From: Clostridium rhizosphaerae
GTDB taxonomy: Bacteria > Bacillota > Clostridia > Clostridiales > Clostridiaceae
Assembly: GCF_016765585.1 (NCBI RefSeq)
Contig: NZ_JAESWC010000002.1
Coordinates: 124,001 to 188,000 of the forward strand
Length of the DNA stretch: 64,000 nucleotides
Direction: 5' to 3'
Shown: positions 7,626 through 17,426 of the stretch, piece after piece
Position numbering within the stretch: position 1 is the stretch's first letter
Layout of the letters: every line of letters begins with the position of its first letter
Position numbers and translations under genes: made by a program
Notes under the pieces: model-generated
Databases searched by the model: none
What the model saw: only the letters and a program-made list of their open reading frames with translations
What the model was told of the DNA's origin: nothing

Positions 7626-7742
7626 ATCTAACACCTCCTTGCTTCCTTTGCATAATTTAAATTATCAGGATATAAGCTTATAAAGGTGTTATATTTATTT
7701 AATTGGCAAAATTTGAATATGCTAAACCAGTATTTGTATACT

Positions 7743-7771
7743 ATTTTATATTAGATTTAACTATATGTCAA
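7743..7771 (-). promoter_or_regulatory. Sigma-A promoter of rny
   Basis: TTGACA (7766-7771), 17 bp, TAAAAT (7743-7748) on the minus strand, about 120 bp before the rny start. Confidence 0.75.
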
Positions 7772-7835
7772 GTTTATATACTTAGCATTTAATACAATTT
7801 ATCGGATATATAGTATACTGAAAATTGTTGTAAAA

Positions 7836-8876
7836 TTATTTATTTGATACATCTTCTTTTGAATTCGAAACAGCGTTATTTTCAGCTAGAGGAAGGTCAT
7901 ACTTACCCCTAATTTTGTTTTCGATTTCTAACAATATATCTGTATTTTCCTTTAAGAATTGCTTAGCATTTTCTCTTCCTTGCCCAAGTCTTGTTTCGTT
8001 ATAAGAGAACCATGCCCCACTCTTTTGAACAATCTCTTCTCTTACACCTACATCTAGAACATTACCTTGTCTGGATATACCTTCGCCATACATAATATCA
8101 AACTCTGCTTGCCTAAATGGTGGAGCAACTTTGTTCTTTATTACTTTGACTCTTGTTCTGTTTCCTAATACTTCGTCTCCCTGCTTGATTGAATCTATTT
8201 TTCTAATGTCAAGTCTCACAGATGAATAGAATTTTAGAGCTCTACCACCAGGTGTTGTTTCTGGATTACCGAACATGATACCAACTTTCTCTCTAAGTTG
8301 ATTTATAAAAATTGTTACACATTTTGATTTGCTTATTGAGCCTGCCAGTTTTCTTAACGCTTGAGACATTAATCTAGCTTGTAGGCCTACATGTGAATCA
8401 CCCATTTCACCTTCAATTTCAGCTCTAGGAACTAAAGCAGCAACTGAGTCAACTACAATAACATCTATGGCATTAGATCTAATTAAAGCTTCAGCAATTT
8501 CTAAAGCCTGCTCACCTGTATCAGGTTGTGATATAACAAGATTATCTATATCTACGCCAAGAGCTTTTGCATATGTGGGATCTAAAGCATGTTCTGCATC
8601 AATATATGCTGCAGCACCGCCTTTTTTTTGTGCTTCAGCAACAATATGAAGAGCAACAGTTGTTTTACCTGAAGATTCTGGCCCAAATATCTCTACAATT
8701 CTTCCCTTAGGTACTCCTCCTATTCCAAGTGCAATGTCTAAATCTAAGCATCCTGTTGAAACAGAATCAAGATTTAAAACACTGTGCTCACCAAGTTTCA
8801 TTATTGAGCCTTTTCCAAATTGCTTTTCTATTTGTCCCATAGCAGCTTCTATAGCTTTTAACTTTTCATTATCCAT
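7836..8876 (-). CDS. recA: RecA recombinase
   Basis: 346 residues from the chosen ATG. Walker A GPESSGKT at 65-72, Walker [10 protein letters not shown], and the L2 loop region [19 protein letters not shown] are all intact. RecA forms filaments on single-stranded DNA, drives homologous recombination and triggers LexA self-cleavage. The ORF extends to a GTG at 8897, but that codon lies against the AAAGGA site, and family members start about 15-20 residues before [10 protein letters not shown], which favours 8876. It has its own promoter with a LexA box at the transcription start. Confidence 0.97.
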   Translation of the reverse strand: MDNEKLKAIEAAMGQIEKQFGKGSIMKLGEHSVLNLDSVSTGCLDLDIALGIGGVPKGRIVEIFGPESSGKTTVALHIVAEAQKKGGAAAYIDAEHALDPTYAKALGVDIDNLVISQPDTGEQALEIAEALIRSNAIDVIVVDSVAALVPRAEIEGEMGDSHVGLQARLMSQALRKLAGSISKSKCVTIFINQLREKVGIMFGNPETTPGGRALKFYSSVRLDIRKIDSIKQGDEVLGNRTRVKVIKNKVAPPFRQAEFDIMYGEGISRQGNVLDVGVREEIVQKSGAWFSYNETRLGQGRENAKQFLKENTDILLEIENKIRGKYDLPLAENNAVSNSKEDVSNK

Positions 8877-8912
8877 AATTACCCCGTAAGGGTTCACATC
8901 CTTTCTATTTAA

Positions 8913-8926
8913 CGAACATTAGTTCT
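8913..8926. promoter_or_regulatory. LexA (DinR) box of recA
   Basis: CGAACATTAGTTCT fits CGAACRNRYGTTYC with a perfect GAAC-N4-GTTC core (8914-8925). It lies just downstream of the -10 element, covering the start of transcription, so LexA would block initiation. Confidence 0.8.
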
Positions 8927-8931
8927 ATTTA

Positions 8932-8960
8932 ATTATATAATATATTATTTAATTGGTCAA
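8932..8960 (-). promoter_or_regulatory. Sigma-A promoter of recA
   Basis: TTGACC (8955-8960), 17 bp, TATAAT (8932-8937) on the minus strand, immediately upstream of the LexA box. Confidence 0.8.
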
Positions 8961-8970
8961 CACTGAATAA

Positions 8971-9004
8971 TAAAAAGTTCCTAAAAATTTCTAGGAACTT
9001 TTTA
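8971..9004 (-). terminator. Terminator of the ftsK-rimO-pgsA unit
   Basis: Inverted repeat TAAAAAGTTCCTA (8971-8983) with TAGGAACTTTTTA (8992-9004), loop of 8, T-rich on the minus strand. It separates pgsA from recA. Confidence 0.8.
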
Positions 9005-9032
9005 TAGTTATATCCTTTTTTAAAATTATTAA

Positions 9033-9578
9033 TCACTTATCTGTTCTAATAACATCTTTATTTTTCATAAAATAGTCTAATCCAGATAAAATTGTTATAA
9101 TTACAGCCAATATCATACTTATTTTAGTTATTAAAACAAAGTAGTAATTATTGTATGTTAGGTTTACTAATGCTAAGATAATAGCAATAATTTGTACAAC
9201 TGTCTTTATTTTTCCCCACCAGCTTGCTGCAATAACAACCCCTTCTGCAGCAGCAAGTGATCTTAGTCCAGTTACAGCAAATTCTCTAGCAATAATAACC
9301 ATAGCTATCCAAGTTGGAATTAATTGAAACTCAACAAGCGATACAAGAGCTGCTGTTACCAAAAGCTTGTCAGCGAGAGGATCCATGAATTTTCCAAAGC
9401 GAGTAATTTGATTTCTGCTTCGTGCTATGTACCCGTCTAGTTTATCGGTCATGGCAGCAACTATAAAAACAGCAGTAGCTATTTCTTTGCCGTAAGGTAT
9501 TCCTTTGACAGCTATAAATACCAAAAATATTGGTATTAAAAAGATTCGAATAACTGTAAGTTTATTAGCAAGATTCAT
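9033..9578 (-). CDS. pgsA: CDP-diacylglycerol-glycerol-3-phosphate 3-phosphatidyltransferase
   Basis: 181 residues. The CDP-alcohol phosphatidyltransferase signature is seen as [24 protein letters not shown] split over about 47-70, with the metal-binding aspartates. Four or so membrane helices are visible. It makes phosphatidylglycerol phosphate, the committed step to anionic phospholipids. The ATG at 9578 is 9 bases after AGGAG, whereas the in-frame TTG at 9587 abuts that site. Its start overlaps the 3' end of rimO by 14 bases, indicating translational coupling. Confidence 0.93.
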   Translation of the reverse strand: MNLANKLTVIRIFLIPIFLVFIAVKGIPYGKEIATAVFIVAAMTDKLDGYIARSRNQITRFGKFMDPLADKLLVTAALVSLVEFQLIPTWIAMVIIAREFAVTGLRSLAAAEGVVIAASWWGKIKTVVQIIAIILALVNLTYNNYYFVLITKISMILAVIITILSGLDYFMKNKDVIRTDK

Positions 9579-10902
9579 TATATACAACTCCTATTAAATC
9601 ATATTCTAACGACTCAGTTATTTTTACATTTATAAATTGGCCTAAAGTTAATTCTTCATTACTCTTAAAATATATTTCACCGTCAATTTCAGGAGACATT
9701 TCATAACTTCTTCCTGAGTATAGTCCATCTTTTTTATAGTTTTCTACTATCACTTCATACACTTTACCAATTTTATTATCATTTATTGCTGAAGAAATTT
9801 GCTGCTGCAATAGCATTAACTCTTTTTCACGTAATTCTTTAGTTTCTTCGGAAATTTGGTTTTCCATTAATGCTGCAGGTGTATCCTCTTCTTGTGAATA
9901 CTTAAAAACTCCTAATTTATCAAACTTTGTGTATGAAATAAACTCTTTTAGTTCGTTAAAATCCTCGTCAGTTTCATTTGGAAAACCTACAATAATTGAT
10001 GTTCTTAAAGTAAGTTTTGGTATAGCTTCTCTCATTTTTTTTATATTATTGATAATTTCTTCTTTACGACCTCTTCTATTCATTCTTTTTAATATATTAT
10101 TGCTTATATGCTGAATTGGCATATCTATATATTTGCATACTTTTGGGTTATCAGCAATTTCTTGAATTAATTCATCCGTTATTTCTTCAGGATAACAATA
10201 TAATAGTCTTAACCAAGATATTCCTTCTATTTTGGACAGTTCACTTAGAAGATAATTAAGATTCTTTTTTCCGTATATATCAATTCCATACATAGTGGTA
10301 TCTTGAGCTACTAATATAAGTTCAACTACACCAGACTCGGCTAATACTTTTGCTTCATTAAGTATATCCTCTACTTTTCTACTTCTATATTTACCTCTAA
10401 TTTTAGGGATTACGCAATATGTGCAAAAGTTGTTGCAACCCTCGCCTATTCTTATATAAGCAGTGGATTTGCTTGTGGTTAAGATTCTTTCGCCTTCTTG
10501 AAAATAGTTGTCACTGTAATCAAGATGATATATTCTAGTACTCTTAGCTAAAAAGTTTTCTATGCTATCAATTAATTTGTCATAATTATTAACGCCTAGC
10601 ATTATATCAATTTCAGGCATTAAATCCAATAATTCTTCTTTGTACCTTTGGCTTAGACACCCTGAAACAACAAGCACCTTACAGTTATATAGCTTTTTGT
10701 ATTTTGCCATTTCTAAAATTGTATCTATAGATTCTTGTTTAGATGATTCTATAAATCCACAAGTATTTACTAAAATAATATCTGCTTCTTTCGGATTATT
10801 GACTAACTCATATTTTTTATTCAATTTCCCTATGGCTATTTCTGAATCAATTCTATTTTTGTCACAACCTAAACTTATAGTACCAAACTTTAGTCTATCC
10901 AC
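9565..10902 (-). CDS. rimO: Ribosomal protein S12 methylthiotransferase RimO
   Basis: 445 residues from the GTG start. An N-terminal UPF0004 domain carries three cysteines (SLGC, VNTC, SGC), a radical SAM core carries CNNFCTYC, and a C-terminal TRAM domain follows. RimO adds a methylthio group to an aspartate of ribosomal protein S12. The longer ORF to 10953 is rejected because AGGAGG stands 7 bases before the GTG at 10902 and the homologous sequence begins there ([14 protein letters not shown]). It lies between ftsK and pgsA as in other Clostridia; MiaB is the related alternative, but this neighbourhood and the [13 protein letters not shown] start favour RimO. Confidence 0.92.
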   Translation of the reverse strand: MDRLKFGTISLGCDKNRIDSEIAIGKLNKKYELVNNPKEADIILVNTCGFIESSKQESIDTILEMAKYKKLYNCKVLVVSGCLSQRYKEELLDLMPEIDIMLGVNNYDKLIDSIENFLAKSTRIYHLDYSDNYFQEGERILTTSKSTAYIRIGEGCNNFCTYCVIPKIRGKYRSRKVEDILNEAKVLAESGVVELILVAQDTTMYGIDIYGKKNLNYLLSELSKIEGISWLRLLYCYPEEITDELIQEIADNPKVCKYIDMPIQHISNNILKRMNRRGRKEEIINNIKKMREAIPKLTLRTSIIVGFPNETDEDFNELKEFISYTKFDKLGVFKYSQEEDTPAALMENQISEETKELREKELMLLQQQISSAINDNKIGKVYEVIVENYKKDGLYSGRSYEMSPEIDGEIYFKSNEELTLGQFINVKITESLEYDLIGVVYNESC

Positions 10903-10994
10903 GAGGCTTCCTCCTAATGTTAATATGAATACATAAATAATTTTAAATCTCATTTGGCAAATTCACAAGTACTATATAAAATTATTAATAAATT

Positions 10995-13220
10995 TTAATT
11001 ATTATGAAGATAAGATTCCGTTGATAAGGATTCTTTATCTATTAATATTTGTCTTGGTTTGCTGCCATCTTTTCCTGAGATAATTCTTAGTTCTTCCATT
11101 TGTTCAATAATTCTTGCCGCTCTATTATACCCTATTCTAAGTCGTCTTTGCAACAAAGAAGTTGAAGCTTGTCCTGCATCAAAAACTATTTTAACAGCCT
11201 CTCTCATAAGCTCATCTATTTCATCCGAGGAAGATTCTGTCTTATTATCTAATTCTTCAAGTATTTCAGTACTATACTCCAATTCAGACTTCTGATTCTT
11301 AATATAAGAAACTACTTTTTCTACTTCTTCCTCTGAAATAAATGCTCCTTGTATTCTTAATGGTTTTGATTCACCTACTGGATAAAACAGCATATCTCCT
11401 TTACCTAGCAATTTTTCGGCACCTGATGAGTCTAAAATTGTTCTTGAGTCAATTTGACTAGAAACTGCAAATGATATACGTGAAGGTATATTTGCTTTTA
11501 TAACACCTGTTATTACGTCAACTGATGGTCTTTGGGTGGCGATAACTAAATGCATACCTGCTGCTCTTGCCATTTGTGCAAGTCGTCCAATATAATCCTC
11601 AATATCATTAGGACATACCATCATCAAATCTGCTAATTCATCTACAATAACAACTATCCAAGGTAATTTGTCCTGTAGTTTTCCCTTATTAACAAGTTCA
11701 TTATAGCTTTCGATATTTCGGACATTATTATCTGCAAACAGCTTATATCTCCTAGTCATTTCATTAACAGCCCAATTTAATGCCGCTGCGGCTTTTTTAG
11801 GATCTGTAACAACTGGAATTAACAAATGAGGAATTCCATTATAAACACTTAGTTCAACAACTTTAGGATCAATCATAAGAAGCTTTACATTTTCTGGAGA
11901 ATACTTATAAAGCAAGCTTATGATTAACGTATTAATACACACACTTTTACCAGAGCCAGTAGCCCCAGCAATAAGTAGATGAGGCATTTTACTTAAATCA
12001 GAAACAACACAATTGCCTGCTATGTCTTTTCCTAAACAAAAGGATAGATTTTTACTATGGGCTGTAAATTCCTGAGATTCAACAACTTCTCTTAAAAAAA
12101 CAGGTGTTAAATCTCTGTTTGGAACTTCTATACCAACAACTGACTTACCAGGAATAGGAGCCTCAATTCTTACTCCAGATGCTGCAAGACTTAACGCTAT
12201 ATCATCAGACAAATTAACAATTTTACTTACTTTAACTCCAGCGTTAGGCTGAATTTCAAATCTTGTTACAGAAGGTCCTTTTGTAACTTGTACAACTTTA
12301 GCTTCAACACCGAAACTACTCAATGTTTCTTCAAGTTTGCTGGCATTATTAATTAAATCTTTTTTATCCTCTTTGTTCAATTTAGATAAATTATTAAAAT
12401 TCAAAAATTCAGTAGGAGGGTATGTATATTCTGCAATATCTTCACCAGATACTTTATTTATTTGTGCCTCAAGTTCTTTATTAATAGAATCCTTTGAAAT
12501 AGTATCTTCATTATTTTGTGAAATATTAGATTCTGAAAGCTCATCCGTAGATTTCATGAAATCAATAATTTTCAATTTATTGTTGACCTTGTTAATAAAA
12601 TGTTCCTTTTCACTATCATATGCAACTAAATTTTCGCTCTCTACACTAGGTGAATTCTCATTGTGTATATTCTTTTGACTTTTTTTCTTTACTTTTAAGG
12701 TTGGTTTTATCTTAATAACAACATCATATAGTGAAACCTGCCAAACCATTATAATCGAAATAATATATAAAAATATAAAGATAATATAGCAACCTATTAC
12801 ACCAAACAACTTATATAGTGGAACATCTATAAGAAAACTAATTATTCCACCATGTATATTAGTATCGGAATTATATATTTGCGATATTCCAAGAATTATA
12901 CTGTCTTGTGAATAATAAGAAGTCATATTAAGCATTTGTAAAAACATTAATGTAGTTATAAAAAATAATAGAATACCATAAAATTTTTTGTTGAAGCTAA
13001 TATTACCCTTTTTTAGTATGTAACAAAAGCCTATAAAGACAATAAAAAAAGGAAGTATATATGCTCCAAGTCCTAATATTGCTATTAGCATTTTTTTGAT
13101 AAACTTTCCTACTATACCAGAAGAAGAAGTTGAAAATATACTGAACATAGAAAGAATTCCAAAAGTTATATATAATAACCCGATAATATCATAATTAGTA
13201 TTTGTTTTTTTCTTTGCCAA
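10995..13220 (-). CDS. ftsK: DNA translocase FtsK/SpoIIIE
   Basis: 741 residues. Four or five N-terminal membrane helices occupy about 10-175, then a charged linker, then the RecA-like motor with Walker [10 protein letters not shown] and Walker [12 protein letters not shown], and a C-terminal gamma winged helix ([20 protein letters not shown]). It pumps chromosomal DNA through the division or sporulation septum. The start is TTG at 13220 (8 bases after AAGGAGG), giving an MAKKK- beginning like SpoIIIE; the GTG at 13229 overlaps the ribosome binding site. A sigma-H-like promoter precedes it. Confidence 0.95.
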   Translation of the reverse strand: MAKKKTNTNYDIIGLLYITFGILSMFSIFSTSSSGIVGKFIKKMLIAILGLGAYILPFFIVFIGFCYILKKGNISFNKKFYGILLFFITTLMFLQMLNMTSYYSQDSIILGISQIYNSDTNIHGGIISFLIDVPLYKLFGVIGCYIIFIFLYIISIIMVWQVSLYDVVIKIKPTLKVKKKSQKNIHNENSPSVESENLVAYDSEKEHFINKVNNKLKIIDFMKSTDELSESNISQNNEDTISKDSINKELEAQINKVSGEDIAEYTYPPTEFLNFNNLSKLNKEDKKDLINNASKLEETLSSFGVEAKVVQVTKGPSVTRFEIQPNAGVKVSKIVNLSDDIALSLAASGVRIEAPIPGKSVVGIEVPNRDLTPVFLREVVESQEFTAHSKNLSFCLGKDIAGNCVVSDLSKMPHLLIAGATGSGKSVCINTLIISLLYKYSPENVKLLMIDPKVVELSVYNGIPHLLIPVVTDPKKAAAALNWAVNEMTRRYKLFADNNVRNIESYNELVNKGKLQDKLPWIVVIVDELADLMMVCPNDIEDYIGRLAQMARAAGMHLVIATQRPSVDVITGVIKANIPSRISFAVSSQIDSRTILDSSGAEKLLGKGDMLFYPVGESKPLRIQGAFISEEEVEKVVSYIKNQKSELEYSTEILEELDNKTESSSDEIDELMREAVKIVFDAGQASTSLLQRRLRIGYNRAARIIEQMEELRIISGKDGSKPRQILIDKESLSTESYLHNN

Positions 13221-13243
13221 AATAGTCACCTCCTTGAAATATT

Positions 13244-13270
13244 ATTCTACACAATTTACAAATTTCCTTT
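13244..13270 (-). promoter_or_regulatory. Candidate sigma-H promoter of ftsK/spoIIIE
   Basis: The minus strand reads AAAGGAAAT (13262-13270), 11 bases, GTAGAAT (13244-13250), a full match to the Bacillus sigma-H consensus RNAGGAWWW - 11/12 - RNNGAAT. It lies about 24 bp before the gene start. Confidence 0.5.
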
Positions 13271-13297
13271 ACTTCTAAATATAAATGTTAAAATTAC

Positions 13298-13328
13298 AAA
13301 AACTAACCATAGGAAAAATCCTATGGTT
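13298..13328 (-). terminator. Terminator of the dapG-tepA unit
   Basis: Perfect repeat AACCATAGGA (13305-13314) with TCCTATGGTT (13319-13328), 4-base loop, followed on the minus strand by AGTTTTTG. The stem overlaps the stop codon of tepA. Confidence 0.85.
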
Positions 13329-14001
13329 TACTTTTAGTCGTAGTATCAATAAGTGAATCAAGTTTTCTTAATGCTTCACTTATACCTCCTACATCATCAA
13401 TTAATCCATATTCTACAGCTTGATTGCCTATTAGAATTGTTCCCATATCATTAAGAAGCTCATCACTTTGAAGCATAAGCTTTTTTAATGTTTCTTTATC
13501 TATATTGCTCGTTCTAGTGATAAACTCTATAATCCTATCTTGCATTTTATTAAAATATTCAAAGGTTTGAGGAACACCTATTATTAACCCATTCATTCTT
13601 ATTGGATGGATTATCATTGTAGCAGAAGGTGAAATAAAGGAATAATCTGCTGAGGTAGCTAAAGGAACTCCTATAGAATGACCTCCTCCAATAACAAGTG
13701 ATACAGTAGGTTTACTTAGACTTCTTATCATTTCTGCAATTGCAAGACCTGCTTCTACGTCTCCACCTACAGTATTTAATATTATAAGTACACCTTCTAC
13801 CCTTTCATTAGTTTCAATAGATATAAGCTGTGGGATTACATGTTCATACTTAGTGGCCTTTGTTTGTGGCGGAAGCATCATGTGCCCTTCCACTTGGCCT
13901 ATAATTGGGAGAATTTGAATTCTCTCATCTGGCCTAGGTATATTTGATACACCAAGTTCTTTAATATTATCTAAATCTTTTTTTGTATTTTCTTCCGACA
14001 T
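13321..14001 (-). CDS. tepA: ClpP-fold protease, TepA (translocation-enhancing) type
   Basis: 226 residues. It has the ClpP/crotonase-type fold: LNTVGGDVEAGLAIAEMI, the catalytic Ser in GGGHSIGVPLA, and the MIIHPIRM His. This is the TepA (YmfB) branch, which in B. subtilis affects secretion of pre-proteins and sits next to spoIIIE as here. ATG at 14001 is 7 bases after AGGAGG; two earlier in-frame ATGs lie within or before that site. It is transcribed after dapG and ended by a terminator that overlaps its last codons. Confidence 0.88.
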   Translation of the reverse strand: MSEENTKKDLDNIKELGVSNIPRPDERIQILPIIGQVEGHMMLPPQTKATKYEHVIPQLISIETNERVEGVLIILNTVGGDVEAGLAIAEMIRSLSKPTVSLVIGGGHSIGVPLATSADYSFISPSATMIIHPIRMNGLIIGVPQTFEYFNKMQDRIIEFITRTSNIDKETLKKLMLQSDELLNDMGTILIGNQAVEYGLIDDVGGISEALRKLDSLIDTTTKSKP

Positions 14002-14063
14002 ATACATTCCTCCTAGCATAAACTAGTTTTTACAATAGAAGAAATATATATGCATTAAAATGA

Positions 14064-15263
14064 TTATCCTAAGCTAAATTCCTTATGAAGTGCATTAATT
14101 GCTTGATCAGTAAACTTTGATTCTACAAGACACCATATAGTAGTATGAGAATCCGCCGTTTGTAAAACTTCAATATTTTCTTTAGCCAATGCTTTAAGCA
14201 CTCTAGCCATTATTCCAGGTACTCCTCTAATTCTGCTTCCAATCAACGCTATCTTGCTGCAGTTCTCAATACATGTATATTTTAATTCGAGAACACTCAT
14301 TATCTCATTAAATTTCTCTAAGTCTTTAGAATCAATAGTAAAAATGCTTTCTTTAGGAAATACATTAATAAGATCAATACTAATCATATTTTGCGCAAGT
14401 ACATCTAGTAAAACAGCATAGCTGTCATTATTTTTATTATCAGCTAAACTAACTCTTAATTGTACTCTATTGCTCATATGAGTTATTCCGGTCATAACGC
14501 TTTCAGTATTAAAGCTTCCAGTATTATTTATTACTGTGCCTCCACAGTTGCTGAGTGTATTCTTTATTACAAGAGGAATATTACCTTTCATTGCAATTTC
14601 AACTGCTCTAGGATGAATAACCTTGGCACCTTGATGAGCAAATTGAAAGACTTCGTTATAACTTATTTCCTCTATTAATGAAGCCTCAGAAACAATTCTT
14701 GGATCAGCTGTCATAATTCCATCAACATCAGTATAAATATAAATTTTTTCAGCATTTAATGCCACACCTAATAAAGAAGCAGTAACATCACTACCACCTC
14801 GTCCAAGTGTGGTAGTAAATCCATCTTTTGTTTGTCCTTGAAATCCTGCTACTACAGGAACTTTTCCACTCTCAACTAAATTTAATAAAGTTTCTGTATT
14901 AATATTCAATACTTGGGCATTGTTAAAATTTGAATCTGTAATTATACCTGACTGTCCTCCGGTTAGAGGAACTGAATCTATGCCGAATTTACTTAATTCA
15001 TCAGCCATTACAACAGTACTTATAGTTTCACCGCAACTCATTATTAAATCTGTTGCTAAAAGATTTTTACTTTTAAAATCATCACTAATCAGAGAAAGAA
15101 GTGTGTCAGTTGCATAAGGATCATTCTTCCTCCCCATAGCAGAAACTACAACAATAGGACTAAATCCTTCTTTTATAGCATGAATAATTTTATCTATAAC
15201 TAATTGTCGTCTCTCATGAGATGAAACGGACGTACCTCCAAATTTTTGAATTAACAATCTCAT
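14064..15263 (-). CDS. dapG: Aspartate kinase
   Basis: 399 residues. The kinase domain starts QKFGGTSVSS and includes the nucleotide-binding VAGFQG and the GRGGSDVTA aspartate/ATP segment; two ACT domains occupy the C-terminal third. It phosphorylates aspartate at the head of the lysine, diaminopimelate, threonine and methionine pathways. Location between ymxH-like and tepA genes matches B. subtilis dapG (the DAP-sensitive isozyme), though the dipicolinate synthase and asd genes found there in Bacillus are absent here. GGAGGG stands 6 bases before the ATG. Confidence 0.93.
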   Translation of the reverse strand: MRLLIQKFGGTSVSSHERRQLVIDKIIHAIKEGFSPIVVVSAMGRKNDPYATDTLLSLISDDFKSKNLLATDLIMSCGETISTVVMADELSKFGIDSVPLTGGQSGIITDSNFNNAQVLNINTETLLNLVESGKVPVVAGFQGQTKDGFTTTLGRGGSDVTASLLGVALNAEKIYIYTDVDGIMTADPRIVSEASLIEEISYNEVFQFAHQGAKVIHPRAVEIAMKGNIPLVIKNTLSNCGGTVINNTGSFNTESVMTGITHMSNRVQLRVSLADNKNNDSYAVLLDVLAQNMISIDLINVFPKESIFTIDSKDLEKFNEIMSVLELKYTCIENCSKIALIGSRIRGVPGIMARVLKALAKENIEVLQTADSHTTIWCLVESKFTDQAINALHKEFSLG

Positions 15264-15275
15264 ATTGACCCTCCA

Positions 15276-15551
15276 TCATACCCGAGTTTTCTTTAAAACA
15301 CTTTCCTCAGCATCTATTATTATAGTCCTTGATCCAATTTTTTTTATAAAGTCCCAAGGTACCTCAATGAATTCATTACCACCAAAAAAACTAAATTTGG
15401 TTTTAGTATCATTTAAAATTAAAAACTTCAAGTTTCCATCATCGCTTATTACAATATCATTGTTGGATAAATAATTATACTTTTCTCCATCATTAATATT
15501 TATAATTTCGTATCTTTCCATTTCACTATAATATTTTATATTTTCACTCAT
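15276..15551 (-). CDS. ymxH: YlmC/YmxH family PRC-barrel sporulation protein
   Basis: 91 residues with a PRC-barrel-like pattern (GEKYNYLSNNDIVISDDG, then FFGGNEFIEVPWDFIKKIG and IIIDAEE). YlmC/YmxH proteins are small conserved proteins of endospore formers with no firmly assigned role. The gene sits between dut and dapG, in the place of ymxH in Bacillus. AAGGGGG lies 7 bases before the ATG. Cysteine-free and soluble. Confidence 0.82.
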   Translation of the reverse strand: MSENIKYYSEMERYEIININDGEKYNYLSNNDIVISDDGNLKFLILNDTKTKFSFFGGNEFIEVPWDFIKKIGSRTIIIDAEESVLKKTRV

Positions 15552-15645
15552 GTTGGTTCCCCCTTAATATCTTACATAGAATTTGGCATTATAAAATACT
15601 AATCTATTTATATAGAATACTATGAAAGATATTAAGGTTTTAGTA

Positions 15646-16086
15646 CTAAAGTCCGGTAGAACCAAATCCTCCAGTTCCTCTTTGTGATTCACTTATCTCT
15701 TCAACTAATTCTATAATTGGTGTTTCTATTTTATTTATTACCATTTGGGCAATCCGATCACCTTTTTTAATTATAAAATTCTCAGTACCTAAATTTATTA
15801 ATATTATATTTATTTCACCCCTGTAGTCCCAATCCACAGTTCCTGGGGAATTTAAAAGAGTTATCCCATAATTAGCTGCTAGCCCGCTTCTTGGACGTAT
15901 TTGTGCTTCATACCCTTTAGGTAGTTCTATGCAGATACCAATAGGCACCTTATGTCTTTCAAATGGTTTAATAGTAATATCTCCATCTATAGCTGCAAAT
16001 AAATCCATACCTGCAGCTCCACTAGTCATAAATTTAGGAGTAGGTAGGTCTTCAAACCCTTTTACTTTTTTTATTTTTAAAAGCAA
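15646..16086 (-). CDS. dut: dUTP diphosphatase
   Basis: About 146 residues. All five dUTPase motifs are seen: SGAAGMDLFA, PRSGLA, the TVDWDYRGEI substrate-binding hairpin, KGDRIAQMV and the C-terminal RGTGGFGSTG P-loop-like tail. It removes dUTP and supplies dUMP for thymidylate. TTG at 16086 (8 bases after GGAGAG) is preferred to GTG at 16095, which overlaps that site. The start overlaps the end of the M16 peptidase gene by about 35 bases. Confidence 0.93.
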   Translation of the reverse strand: MLLKIKKVKGFEDLPTPKFMTSGAAGMDLFAAIDGDITIKPFERHKVPIGICIELPKGYEAQIRPRSGLAANYGITLLNSPGTVDWDYRGEINIILINLGTENFIIKKGDRIAQMVINKIETPIIELVEEISESQRGTGGFGSTGL

Positions 16087-17350
16087 TACTATCACTCTCC
16101 ATTATGTTAATTAACGAATCTAAATCTAAATTGTTACCTACAAATGATGAATTTTGTATTCCTTTTGTGAAGGTTTTATTCATTACATCATTTAAATCTT
16201 CTTTAGTAATACTATCAACTTTTGTGATTATGTCCATTGGGGTTTTAACTTTATTTAAAAATAAGACTGATTTTCCATTGCTAAACATACGGCTGCTAGT
16301 ACTTTCAAGTCCTAAAATATAATTTCCTTTAAGCTGTTCTTTTAGTTTGAATAATTTCTCATTTGTGATATCAATCGTTGAAAATTTAATAATCTCATCC
16401 TTGATGGTGCTCACAACTTCAACTGAATACTTAGAATTTAAGCCAGTATAAATGCTTAGAACACCAGTATTATTAAAAGATGAAATATAAGAATATATGG
16501 AGTAACATAAACCTAAATCTTCTCGTATTTTTTGAAATAATATAGACGAAGCACCTCCGCCAAACATATTATTTAAAAGTAGCATTGGGTATATATCATC
16601 ATTCCCCGTGTCAATTCCAATTAGTCCTAAGCTTAAATGAAGTTGTTCTATATCCTTTTCTTTCATTAAATGATTGTTTAATATTTTCGGAGAAGAGTAC
16701 TTAGTGATTACTTTGTTGCAACTAGTCCAATGGCCAAAGTATTTACTAACTATACTTTCTATTATATTCATATTTATTTTTCCTGCTATTGAAATTACTG
16801 AATTTTCAGGAATGTAGTATTCAGAAACATACTTAATTAACTTTTCTCTGCTAAAGGACTTAACAGTATCTATTGATCCAAGTATAGGCATAGATATACT
16901 ATCATCGCCCCATATTGCTATACTATGCAAATCGGATAGTACATCTTCTGGTTGATCTTCACTCATATTTATTTCTTCAATGATGACACTTTTTTCTTTT
17001 TCGATATCGTCGGCAGAAAACTTGCTGTTAAATAACATGTCAGATAAGACTTCCAATGATAGCTCTAAGTGGGAATCTAAAGCTTTGATATAAAAACATG
17101 TAGCTTCTTTGCCAGTAAAAGCATTTATTTGACCACCTACATCTTCTATGGCTTCTGCAATTTGTTTTGAAGTTCTAGTATTTGTTCCTTTAAAAAACAT
17201 ATGTTCAATAAAATGAGATATACCATTGTTTAAGTTATTCTCATTTCTTGATCCATTTTCTACCCATAGTCCTACACTTACTGAATTCACATAATCTATA
17301 TTTTCTACAACTATCCTCAAACCATTACTAAGTCTAAAAATATTATACAT
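16052..17350 (-). CDS. M16 family zinc metallopeptidase (processing peptidase type)
   Basis: 432 residues. The inverted zinc motif HFIEH (HxxEH) lies near residue 46-50 and the third ligand is in EKEKSVIIEEINM about 75 residues later. A glycine-rich MFGGGASSILFQKIRE segment marks the second M16 domain. The family includes YmxG/MlpA of B. subtilis, found in the same place downstream of pnp. The physiological substrate is unknown. AGGAGG stands 6 bases before the ATG. It begins the M16-dut-ymxH-dapG-tepA unit. Confidence 0.9.
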   Translation of the reverse strand: MYNIFRLSNGLRIVVENIDYVNSVSVGLWVENGSRNENNLNNGISHFIEHMFFKGTNTRTSKQIAEAIEDVGGQINAFTGKEATCFYIKALDSHLELSLEVLSDMLFNSKFSADDIEKEKSVIIEEINMSEDQPEDVLSDLHSIAIWGDDSISMPILGSIDTVKSFSREKLIKYVSEYYIPENSVISIAGKINMNIIESIVSKYFGHWTSCNKVITKYSSPKILNNHLMKEKDIEQLHLSLGLIGIDTGNDDIYPMLLLNNMFGGGASSILFQKIREDLGLCYSIYSYISSFNNTGVLSIYTGLNSKYSVEVVSTIKDEIIKFSTIDITNEKLFKLKEQLKGNYILGLESTSSRMFSNGKSVLFLNKVKTPMDIITKVDSITKEDLNDVMNKTFTKGIQNSSFVGNNLDLDSLINIMESDSIAFKNKKSKRV

Positions 17351-17397
17351 GTTTTCCTCCTATAACAAGAAGCATCAAATAGTAAGCAATTATTTTT

Positions 17398-17426
17398 ATA
17401 AAAAATAAAAAGGCAGTGATGCCCTT
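17398..17426 (-). terminator. Terminator of pnp
   Basis: AAAGGCA (17409-17415) pairs with TGCCCTT (17420-17426, one G-U pair), 4-base loop, and the minus strand continues TTATTTTTTAT. Confidence 0.8.

Noticed and set aside
7626-7634. GTG start of rny (same pattern at ftsK 13229, dut 16095, rpmF 57392)
   Set aside because: In each case the GTG is part of the Shine-Dalgarno sequence GGAGGTG or GGAGAGTG and the next in-frame start 9 bases on has correct spacing.
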